Assembly (NCBI GenBank): GCA_017421145.1
Contig: JAFOTA010000048.1
Coordinates: 1 to 26,983, forward strand
Origin: Treponema sp.
Lineage (GTDB): Bacteria > Spirochaetota > Spirochaetia > Treponematales > Treponemataceae
Direction of reading: 5' to 3'
DNA: 26,983 bases
A program made the position numbers and the translations under genes. This document shows positions 14,465 to 21,570 of the stretch, piece by piece. Positions within the stretch are counted from its first letter, which is position 1. Every line of letters begins with the position of its first letter. The notes beneath the pieces are model-generated. The model had not been told where the DNA came from. It worked only from the letters and a program-made list of their open reading frames with translations, and ran no database searches.

Positions 14465-17400
14465 ATGAGAAAGATGAAGATTGTATTTATGACATTGTGC
14501 CTTTCATTCGGTGCGTTTGCTTTTGCCGACAGAGCGCCTGAATATATTTCTCCGAACAATGACGGTATACAGGACACTTTGGTCATACCGCTCAAAATAA
14601 AAGAGAAACGCTACATAAAGGAATGGAAGCTTACCGTCTATAACGAATCCGGCGACATAGTGCGCACTATCGGAAACAAGCGTAAGGATGACGAAAAGCT
14701 CACGTTCTTTACTTTTTTCAAAAAGCTCTTCAACCCCAAAAAAGGCGTTGATGTACCTTCAACTGTAGTTTGGAACGGCCGCCTTGGTGATGAAGCCGCA
14801 GCAATCGGACTCAAGCCCGGCGATGTAGCGCCCGACGGAAAATATTATTACACTTTCAGTGCAACCGATGACAATGACAACACCGGTGTTTCAGCCCGCT
14901 ATTATGTAATCGTGGATTGCACGCCTCCTGTAATAAGCCTTGAGTCAATGACCGATGATGAAAAATATTTTGGTGAAGGTTCAAAGCCTTCTATAAAAAT
15001 AAAGCAGTCCGGTTCAGAAGAAGTCCTTTGGTCTGCCGCAATCATCTACAGTGCCGACGGGAAAAAAGTCAGGACATATAAATGGGAAAACTCTTCGCCT
15101 GCTCCTGAAGTCATCTGGGACGGAGTTAATGACAACGGCGTTTTGGTCAAGGACGGAATTTATCATTACGAAATTTTTGCGACCGATAAAGCCGGAAACA
15201 AATCCGAAAAAACAATAATCAACAACATAATCTTCTCTGCTGAAAAACCTGTGACTGCCATTTCACTGAAAGATGCAAAATATTTTTCACCGAACGGCGA
15301 CGGCATAAAAGATTTGATGTACTTTGACATAAAGCTGCCGGTTGCACCATCTTCCGTAAATACGCTTAAAGAATGGAAGCTTTCTATTGTTGACGCTTCT
15401 GGAAAAGTTTTGTTTGAGAAAAACGGCGGCGAAGAAGGAATCCTTGAAAACTATTTTGACGGAAAGGGAAATGACGGAAATGTTTTGAAAGACGGAATTT
15501 ACAAAGCCGTGCTTGAAGCAAAATACAAGAACGGATATACAGCTCCTGTCTCACAGTCACCGGAATTCATACTTGACGTTACGCCTCCGGCAGCTTCTGT
15601 TTCAGTTTCTGATTCTGTTTTCAACGGAAGCAAAAATCTTTCGTTCCAGCAAAAGCAGACTTCACCGGAGCCATCGTTTGATGACGGAAAGAAATGGTCT
15701 GCCGTAATCAAAAACATGGAAGGAACGGTCGTAAAGAATTTCAGCTTCGGTCAAAAGCTTGTGACATCGGTTGCATGGAATGGTTCTGATGACAACGGTC
15801 ATTTTGTTGCCGACGGTGATTATGTCTATGAAGTGAAGGGTGAAGATGCAGCCGGAAATATAGGAACTGCAGTGACATCAAAATTCACTCTGGACACATC
15901 AAAGACAGAGCTTGTTCTCACAGCAGGAAGCGAGGCTCTTTCTAAAGAACCAATTTTGTTCTATCCGACCGTAAAAGCTGCGACAGGAATTGCATCGTAC
16001 AAATTCGTAATCAAGTCGCTTGATGATAAGACTGTTTATACAATAGAAGAAAACGGTGACGTGCCTGAAGTGATTTCTTGGGACGGAAAAACGAATGCCG
16101 GTTCTTTTGCAGATGACGGAAAATATAACGCGCAGATTTCTACTGTGGCGAAGAGCGGAACGACGGCTTCTTCACAAAAAGTTTCGTTCGTAAAAGATAC
16201 TCTTGCGCCTGAAATCAAAATTTCAAGTCCTTATGTTTTGTTCTCTCCTGATGGTCTTCCTGTTGCACAAAGTCCAAGACAGACTCTCCCTGTAAAAGTT
16301 GAAAAATCATCTCAGGAAGAACTTTGGACTATCGAAATAAAAGATTCATCGAACAAAACCGTTTATGAAATAAAGCAGTCAGGTAACGGCGGAAAGAAAA
16401 TCCCGGCATCTGATTTCTCATGGAACGGAAAAGATACTAACGGAAACAAAGTTGCTGACGGAAAATATTCACTCGTGATTTATTCCGTTGATGCAGCCGG
16501 AAACCGCGGTGAAGCCAGAATCCCTGAAATCATCGTTGATACAAGGGAAACGGGCGCTTATGTAACAGCCGCAGACGAAGCTATTTCACCGAACGGTGAC
16601 GGATACAAAGAAACCGAAACATTCTCTGTCAGAACGATTTTGAACGACGGAATAAAATCATGGTCATTTGATGTCGTTGCTAAAGACGGAAAGTCAGTTA
16701 AAAATTGGAACGGCGGAGAAGATTCAAAAGTTCCTGAAAATTTTGTCTGGAACGGAAAAGACAATGACGGAAAAATCGTTGAGGGACAGTTCTACGGAAA
16801 AATTACGATTGCATACAAAAAGGAAAATTTCGTTGAATCAAAATCAACTCCGTTTGTCGTTACTGCAACACCTCCTGTGCTTTCAGTAATCTCTTCTGCA
16901 AATCCTGAAGAATACGAATATTTCAGCCCGGACAATGACGGCTATGAAGATGAGCTTGATATGCTGCTTTATGCCAAGACGCTCGCAGGAGTCAAGTCAT
17001 GGTCGCTTGTAATAATGGACAGCCACAACACTTCAAAAGTTTTCTGGAAGACAAGCGGAAAATCAATGCCTGCTGATAATTCAGAAGAAAATCTTTACCG
17101 TGCCTCAATCAACTGGGACGGACGTGGAAATGACGGTGAAATCGTAATGTCTGCGGAAGATTATCCATATGAGTTTACCGTAACGGACAATCTCGGCATG
17201 ACATCTGTTTACAAAGGAATCATTCCGGTTGACGTTTTGCTCATCTATGACAACGGCCGCCTTAAGATGCAGGTTCCGTCAATCATTTTCCGCGGTGATG
17301 CTGCAGATTTCAAGATTACCGGCGAACTTGATGACAATGGAAAAGTCATTGCAAGAAGCAGTCTCACGGAAACCCAGAGAGAGAACAATATAAAAGTCCT

Positions 17401-17698
17401 CAAGCGTGTCGTTCAGGTTCTGAATAAATTCAGCGGATACAAAATCACGGTCGTAGGTCATGCAAACCCAATGGAAGATTTCAATGGCCCTGAAGAAAAC
17501 AATCCTGAGGAAGTCCAGCTCAAGGCACTTTCTCTTCAGCGTGCGCAGTTCGTTAAAAAATGGCTCGTTGAAACCGGAAAGATTTCAGAATCCCGTTTGA
17601 GCACTGAAGGCAAAGGCGGACTTGAAACAATTGCAGACCGCAAGGACAAGCAGGTCAACTGGAAAAACAGGCGCGTAGAATTTATATTGGAAAAATAA
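14465..17698 (+). CDS. Giant secreted protein: eight FlgD-Ig-like repeats plus OmpA domain
   Basis: The 1077-residue protein has a signal peptide (MRKMKIVFMTLCLSFGAFAFA, cleavage after Ala21). It then carries eight FlgD-Ig-like modules, each ending in a W(N/D)G-x-DxNG-x-V-x-DGxYxY-x-AxDxAGN signature (VVWNGRLGDE, VIWDGVNDNG, NYFDGKGNDG, VAWNGSDDNG, ISWDGKTNAG, FSWNGKDTNG, FVWNGKDNDG, INWDGRGNDG). Several modules open with an SPN(N/G)DG-type acidic loop (residues 29-34 and later copies) that could bind calcium. The last 120 residues are an OmpA-type domain (ITVVGHANP, LSLQRAQFVKKWL, NWKNRRVEFIL), expected to bind peptidoglycan. A tether with Ig-like stalk is therefore likely. ATG 14465 (GGGAGA 10 nt upstream) is chosen; an earlier ATG at 14387 sits inside hairpin 3. 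Confidence 0.85.
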   Translation: MRKMKIVFMTLCLSFGAFAFADRAPEYISPNNDGIQDTLVIPLKIKEKRYIKEWKLTVYNESGDIVRTIGNKRKDDEKLTFFTFFKKLFNPKKGVDVPSTVVWNGRLGDEAAAIGLKPGDVAPDGKYYYTFSATDDNDNTGVSARYYVIVDCTPPVISLESMTDDEKYFGEGSKPSIKIKQSGSEEVLWSAAIIYSADGKKVRTYKWENSSPAPEVIWDGVNDNGVLVKDGIYHYEIFATDKAGNKSEKTIINNIIFSAEKPVTAISLKDAKYFSPNGDGIKDLMYFDIKLPVAPSSVNTLKEWKLSIVDASGKVLFEKNGGEEGILENYFDGKGNDGNVLKDGIYKAVLEAKYKNGYTAPVSQSPEFILDVTPPAASVSVSDSVFNGSKNLSFQQKQTSPEPSFDDGKKWSAVIKNMEGTVVKNFSFGQKLVTSVAWNGSDDNGHFVADGDYVYEVKGEDAAGNIGTAVTSKFTLDTSKTELVLTAGSEALSKEPILFYPTVKAATGIASYKFVIKSLDDKTVYTIEENGDVPEVISWDGKTNAGSFADDGKYNAQISTVAKSGTTASSQKVSFVKDTLAPEIKISSPYVLFSPDGLPVAQSPRQTLPVKVEKSSQEELWTIEIKDSSNKTVYEIKQSGNGGKKIPASDFSWNGKDTNGNKVADGKYSLVIYSVDAAGNRGEARIPEIIVDTRETGAYVTAADEAISPNGDGYKETETFSVRTILNDGIKSWSFDVVAKDGKSVKNWNGGEDSKVPENFVWNGKDNDGKIVEGQFYGKITIAYKKENFVESKSTPFVVTATPPVLSVISSANPEEYEYFSPDNDGYEDELDMLLYAKTLAGVKSWSLVIMDSHNTSKVFWKTSGKSMPADNSEENLYRASINWDGRGNDGEIVMSAEDYPYEFTVTDNLGMTSVYKGIIPVDVLLIYDNGRLKMQVPSIIFRGDAADFKITGELDDNGKVIARSSLTETQRENNIKVLKRVVQVLNKFSGYKITVVGHANPMEDFNGPEENNPEEVQLKALSLQRAQFVKKWLVETGKISESRLSTEGKGGLETIADRKDKQVNWKNRRVEFILEK

Positions 17699-17702
17699 GC
17701 TT

Positions 17703-18353
17703 ATGAAGATTGCAAGTAAATACGACGGAATTATTTTGGACATTGACGGAACGATTTGGAACACAACCGGAATTGTGGCGGTGGCTTGGAACAAAGCGAT
17801 AGATGTTTCCAAACTTAACGTGCGCAAAGTCAATGCACAGATTCTTCAGCGTGAGTTCGGAAAAACCATGGACGTGATTGCAGAAGATTTGTGGCCGGAG
17901 CTTGATGAAAAACAGCGCGACATAATTTTGTCAAACTGCTGTACGGAAGAACATGTGGCGTTGAAAGAAAACACGCTGGACATAACTTATCCGTCAGTGG
18001 TGGACACAATCAAGGAGCTTTCATCGGTCACGAATTTTTTTGTGGTAAGCAACTGCCAGGACGGTTACATCCAGCTCATGCTCGAAAAGACCGGACTTGA
18101 ACCATATGTAAAAGATTTTGAATGTTTCGGACGCACCGGAAAAGGAAAAGCGGAAAACATCCAGATGCTCGTGCAAAGAAATCAGCTTGTCGCACCGGCT
18201 TATGTAGGTGACATTCAGGGTGATTGCGATGCTTGCCACCAGGCCGGAGTTCCGTTTATCTGGGCAGCCTACGGATTCGGGAATGTTTCGGATTATGTAG
18301 CAAAGCTCGAAAGATTTTCCGATTTGATTGAAGCAGTGGAGATCGGTGACTGA
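17703..18353 (+). CDS. HAD-family hydrolase (phosphatase-like), first of three
   Basis: This 216-residue HAD superfamily protein probably removes phosphate from a small metabolite. Motif I is LDIDGT (Asp13 nucleophile, Asp15 acid/base), motif II is VVSN, the motif III lysine lies in GKGKAENI, and motif IV is VGDIQGD. A helical cap of about 60 residues sits after motif I, as in phosphoglycolate-phosphatase-like subclass I enzymes. It starts 4 nt after the OmpA/FlgD-Ig stop with only a weak SD, so it is likely co-transcribed with it. The substrate cannot be read from sequence. Confidence 0.85.
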   Translation: MKIASKYDGIILDIDGTIWNTTGIVAVAWNKAIDVSKLNVRKVNAQILQREFGKTMDVIAEDLWPELDEKQRDIILSNCCTEEHVALKENTLDITYPSVVDTIKELSSVTNFFVVSNCQDGYIQLMLEKTGLEPYVKDFECFGRTGKGKAENIQMLVQRNQLVAPAYVGDIQGDCDACHQAGVPFIWAAYGFGNVSDYVAKLERFSDLIEAVEIGD

Positions 18354-18925
18354 TGCTTTATATTTTTGATATGGGCGGAGTCGTTACAAGCACCTCGAAC
18401 GAAATCGGCAAGATTTCAAAAATCATCGGATGCACGGAAGAAGATTTTTTCAAATGGTGCGGCAGCGGTCAAGGATTGTTGTCCATGCTTTCTGACGGTG
18501 AAATCTCCGTAAAAGATTTTTGGAAAATTTTTTCAGCCCGTTCCGGTATCGCCGTAAAAACCGATTGGTGGCACTGGCTTTTTCATCCTGTCTTGAACCA
18601 AGGAACCGTGAAGATTATCAGAAAGCTTAGGGAAGCCGGTAACCGTGTTGTCTGCGGCACGAACACAATGGACAGCCATTATCAAAATCATTTGGAGCGC
18701 GGTGATTATGCATTTTTTGATCAGACCTACGCTTCGAATTTCATGGGAGTGTCAAAGCCTTCCCCGGATTTTTGGAAAATCATTTTGACCGCCGAAGGAG
18801 TAGAGCCGAAAGACGCTGTTTTTATTGACGATAAAAAAGAAAATGTTGAGGGTGCAAAATCATTGGGAATAAAATCATTCCTTTTTGAATCTGCGGAAAA
18901 ACTTGCGGAAGATTTGGGAATTTGA
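18353..18925 (+). CDS. HAD-family hydrolase, YihX-like, second of three
   Basis: This 190-residue protein has motif I YIFDMGGVV (nucleophile Asp6; the usual second Asp is Gly8, as in the YihX branch), motif II region VVCGTN, Lys in GVSKPSPDFW, and motif IV VFIDDKKENVEGA. The overall layout resembles YihX-type sugar-phosphate phosphatases. It overlaps the previous HAD gene by 1 nt (TGATG), with GGAG about 10 nt upstream of the ATG. Substrate unknown. Confidence 0.82.
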   Translation: MLYIFDMGGVVTSTSNEIGKISKIIGCTEEDFFKWCGSGQGLLSMLSDGEISVKDFWKIFSARSGIAVKTDWWHWLFHPVLNQGTVKIIRKLREAGNRVVCGTNTMDSHYQNHLERGDYAFFDQTYASNFMGVSKPSPDFWKIILTAEGVEPKDAVFIDDKKENVEGAKSLGIKSFLFESAEKLAEDLGI

Positions 18926-18934
18926 GACGCGCCG

Positions 18935-19609
18935 ATGAAAAAGTTTTTTACGGAAAATCAGATAGAAGCATTTGTCTTTGATATGGACGGCGTTGTTTTG
19001 GACAGCGAATCGGTCTATGAAAAAGCGTGGCGTGTCATTGCAGAAAAAATGCATGTTTCTGATATTGATTCGGTTCATGAAAAATGCCTTGGACTTTCAG
19101 CACAGGATGTCTTCAAGCTTATGGCCGAAAAATACGGAGATGATTTTGACGGAAAGCTTTTTTGGAAACTGACTTCCGACTGGTCAATGGAATATATGAA
19201 TGAAAGTGGTGTGCCTGAAAAAAAAGGAGCGCGGGAAATTCTTGAATTCCTAAAATCAGAAAAAATCCCGGTTGCGCTGGCTACATCTTCAGGAAAATCT
19301 TTTGCCGGAAAACTTTTGGAAAAAGCAAACCTCATCCAGTATTTTGACCTGATGATTTTTGGAGATGAAGTTTCACGCGCAAAACCAGATCCTGAAATCT
19401 ATGAAACGTCCTGCCGAAAATTGGGGCTTGCACCTGAAAAATGCATGGCGGTTGAAGACAGCCCGAACGGAATAAAATCAGCTGTGAGTGCAGGTTTAAA
19501 AGCCGTAATGGTTCCTGACCGCATTCCACCTGATGACGATATTAAAAAACTTGCGTGGAAAATTTCCGAATCGCTTATGTCGTTGAAAAAAATCATGGAG
19601 GAGCAGTAA
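18935..19609 (+). CDS. HAD-family hydrolase, beta-phosphoglucomutase-like, third of three
   Basis: This 224-residue protein has motif I VFDMDGVVLDSE (Asp16, Asp18), a helical cap, motif II ATSSGK, Lys in RAKPDPEIY and motif IV AVEDSPNGIKSA. This pattern is typical of the subclass IA group that contains beta-phosphoglucomutase and several sugar-phosphate phosphatases. It starts 9 nt after the previous stop. A mutase would need further cap residues I cannot confirm, so phosphatase activity is as likely. Confidence 0.85.
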   Translation: MKKFFTENQIEAFVFDMDGVVLDSESVYEKAWRVIAEKMHVSDIDSVHEKCLGLSAQDVFKLMAEKYGDDFDGKLFWKLTSDWSMEYMNESGVPEKKGAREILEFLKSEKIPVALATSSGKSFAGKLLEKANLIQYFDLMIFGDEVSRAKPDPEIYETSCRKLGLAPEKCMAVEDSPNGIKSAVSAGLKAVMVPDRIPPDDDIKKLAWKISESLMSLKKIMEEQ

Positions 19610-19614
19610 AGAAG

Positions 19615-19998
19615 ATGTTTTTGAAAATCAAAAAAGAACCTGAAGAAAAAGAAATTGCTCTTAAAAGTTTTATAATCCGCGTTTCGCTTATTCTGGCAAT
19701 CATGCTGCTTGCATTTGCTGTTGAAAAAATCGGCGGAACAGGAAGCGGTACATTTTTTGAAGTGACCAAAGCCATTGCGCTTGTTCTTTACTGCGTTTCC
19801 TACATTCTTTCCGGGCGCACTATAATCGTAAGGGCATTCGCTTCGCTTTTCAAAGGCAAAATAGAAATTGATTCGCTTCTTATCACCGTTGCGACTTTAA
19901 TCTGCATTTTGATAGGGCAGTACATCGGAGCCGTCATCTCCATGCTGATTTTTTATATCGGTTCTATTTTCAAAAATATAAAATGGCAGACTGAATGA
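19615..19998 (+). CDS. Small membrane protein resembling the N-terminal membrane part of a heavy-metal P-type ATPase
   Basis: The 127-residue protein has four hydrophobic segments: FIIRVSLILAIMLLAFAV, ALVLYCVSYILSG, LLITVATLICILIGQY and AVISMLIFYIGSIF. The stretch Y-x-x-SYILSGRTIIVRAFASLFKGKIEIDSLL, followed by the VATLICILIG helix, follows the spacing of the first helices of CadA/ZntA-type P1B ATPases, where an LMxIATxGAxxIGxxxEA run is usual. The protein stops where the ATPase would go on to its A-domain; no CPC or DKTG motif exists anywhere downstream. ATG 19615 is preferred to a GTG at 19555 that overlaps the HAD gene; GGAGGAG lies 11 nt upstream. It may be a remnant or a real stand-alone protein. 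Confidence 0.55.
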   Translation: MFLKIKKEPEEKEIALKSFIIRVSLILAIMLLAFAVEKIGGTGSGTFFEVTKAIALVLYCVSYILSGRTIIVRAFASLFKGKIEIDSLLITVATLICILIGQYIGAVISMLIFYIGSIFKNIKWQTE

Positions 19999-20045
19999 AG
20001 CGCATCATAATTTTTGGCGTTCACTAGATTTTTCAGGAGAATTAT

Positions 20046-20702
20046 ATGATACAGTTGATTGCATTTTTAGGAAACTACGGCCGCGAGTATGAGCAGACCC
20101 GTCACAATGTCGCCTGGCTTTTTGAAAGTTCACTTCCTTTTTCATCAAAAATTTCCTGGAGCCAAAAATACAAGGCTGAATTTTGCACCGTTGATTATGA
20201 TGTTTTTGCAAAATGGCTTTGTGATGCCGGCTTGATAAAAGCTAGGGATGACGGTTCTCTTCCTGTGCCTTCAGATGCGCCGAAAAAAATCTATTTTATG
20301 AAACCGCTCACTTATATGAATCTCAGCGGAGAAGCAATCGGTGAAGCGGCTCGTTTTTTCAAAATTCCTCCGTCGGACATTTTGATTGTGCACGATGAAA
20401 TTGAGCTTCCTATCGGAACAATCAGCTTGAAGTGGAGCGGTGGTCTTGGCGGTCATAATGGATTGCGTTCTGCAAAATCGGTTTTGGGTACGGCAGATTT
20501 CTGGAGACTCCGTTTTGGTGTCGGAAAACCTTCGGATGGAAATGTTGCAGATTATGTCCTTGGTTCTTTTACTCCTGATGAACGGATTATTTTAAGCCAG
20601 GTCTTCGTTCACGGCGCTTCGCTTTTTTCAAAAATCCTTACGAAAAAAGATTGCCAGGGTTTGATAAAAGAGTGGGGAAAGAAAAAAGTTTTGGAAGATT
20701 AG
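20046..20702 (+). CDS. pth: Peptidyl-tRNA hydrolase
   Basis: Pth frees tRNA from peptidyl-tRNAs dropped by the ribosome. The 218-residue protein carries the family residues: Asn10 in FLGNYG, catalytic His20 in TRHN, Met91-Asn92 in YMNLSGEAIG, Asp117 in VHDEIELP, and Asn138 in GLGGHNGLRS. Two departures are seen. The usual GNPG reads GNYG, and about 25 extra residues (50-80) lie between the first strands, making it longer than the usual 190. AGGAGA is 6 nt before the ATG. The stop is 1 nt from the mazG start. Confidence 0.95.
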   Translation: MIQLIAFLGNYGREYEQTRHNVAWLFESSLPFSSKISWSQKYKAEFCTVDYDVFAKWLCDAGLIKARDDGSLPVPSDAPKKIYFMKPLTYMNLSGEAIGEAARFFKIPPSDILIVHDEIELPIGTISLKWSGGLGGHNGLRSAKSVLGTADFWRLRFGVGKPSDGNVADYVLGSFTPDERIILSQVFVHGASLFSKILTKKDCQGLIKEWGKKKVLED

Positions 20703-20703
20703 A

Positions 20704-21561
20704 ATGTGCGGCGAAAACAAAAAAAACGGCGGTTCCAGATTTGACGATGCAAGCTCTGCGTTTGCAAGGCTTTTTTCAATCGTAAAGACATTGCGTAGTG
20801 AAAATGGATGCCCTTGGGATAAAAAACAGACACCGCAATCAATGCGCCCGTGCATCGTTGAAGAATGTTTTGAAACCGTTGATGCCATCACAAAACAAGA
20901 CTCTGAAAATTCAAAGGAAGAGCTTGGGGATCTTTTTTTCAATGTTCTTTTGACCGGCTACATGTTCGAGCAAAAAAATGATTTTTCCGTGCCTGAGATA
21001 TTCAATGCCGTAAGCGAAAAACTTTTGCGCCGTCATCCCCATGTTGATTTTGACGAAGCATTGTTTTCAGAAAGCCGAAAAGAAAATCCTGTGAAAGTCG
21101 AATCTGCTGATGAAGTAAATGCGCAGTGGAACAAAATCAAAAATACAGTTGAGGGAAGAAACAACGGATGCATTTTGTCACAAGTGCCCGACGGTTTCCC
21201 ACCGATGCTGAAGGCGTACAAGTATTTGAAAAAAGCTTCATCCAATGGTTTTGAATGGCCGGATATTTCGGATGCAAAATCTAAGATACTTGAAGAGCTT
21301 GAAGAAGTTTGTGAAGCGCAGAATGAAGGTGACAGCCTCCACCTTGAAGAAGAAGCCGGAGACCTTCTTTTGAGCGTTATAAACTATGTGAGGCTTTTGG
21401 GAATTAATCCGGACATTGCCCTTGAACGCGCAGACAAAAAATTCTTTGACCGCTATTCTTACGTCGAGAAAAAACTGGACGAAGAAAACATTCCCAAAGA
21501 TTCTTCCGCACTTGGCAAAATGGAGGAATTCTGGAAAGAGGCAAAATCAAAAGGTTTGTAG
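20704..21561 (+). CDS. mazG: MazG nucleoside triphosphate pyrophosphohydrolase
   Basis: MazG hydrolyses (d)NTPs to NMP and PPi, helping to clear non-canonical nucleotides. The 285-residue protein has both MazG domains. The N-terminal one has the opening LRSENGCPWDKKQT and the metal-binding EECFE (53-57) and EELGD (72-76). The C-terminal one has GFEWPDISD, EELEE (197-201) and EEAGD (216-220). HPHVDF near 111 is a familiar linker motif. It starts 1 nt after pth with GGAAG as SD. It converges with the leftward phosphatase gene, with 9 nt between stops and no visible terminator. Confidence 0.95.
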   Translation: MCGENKKNGGSRFDDASSAFARLFSIVKTLRSENGCPWDKKQTPQSMRPCIVEECFETVDAITKQDSENSKEELGDLFFNVLLTGYMFEQKNDFSVPEIFNAVSEKLLRRHPHVDFDEALFSESRKENPVKVESADEVNAQWNKIKNTVEGRNNGCILSQVPDGFPPMLKAYKYLKKASSNGFEWPDISDAKSKILEELEEVCEAQNEGDSLHLEEEAGDLLLSVINYVRLLGINPDIALERADKKFFDRYSYVEKKLDEENIPKDSSALGKMEEFWKEAKSKGL

Positions 21562-21570
21562 CACGATTCA

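Noticed and set aside
19555..19614. GTG start for the small membrane protein
   Set aside because: It lies inside the preceding HAD gene without SD; ATG 19615 has GGAGGAG upstream.
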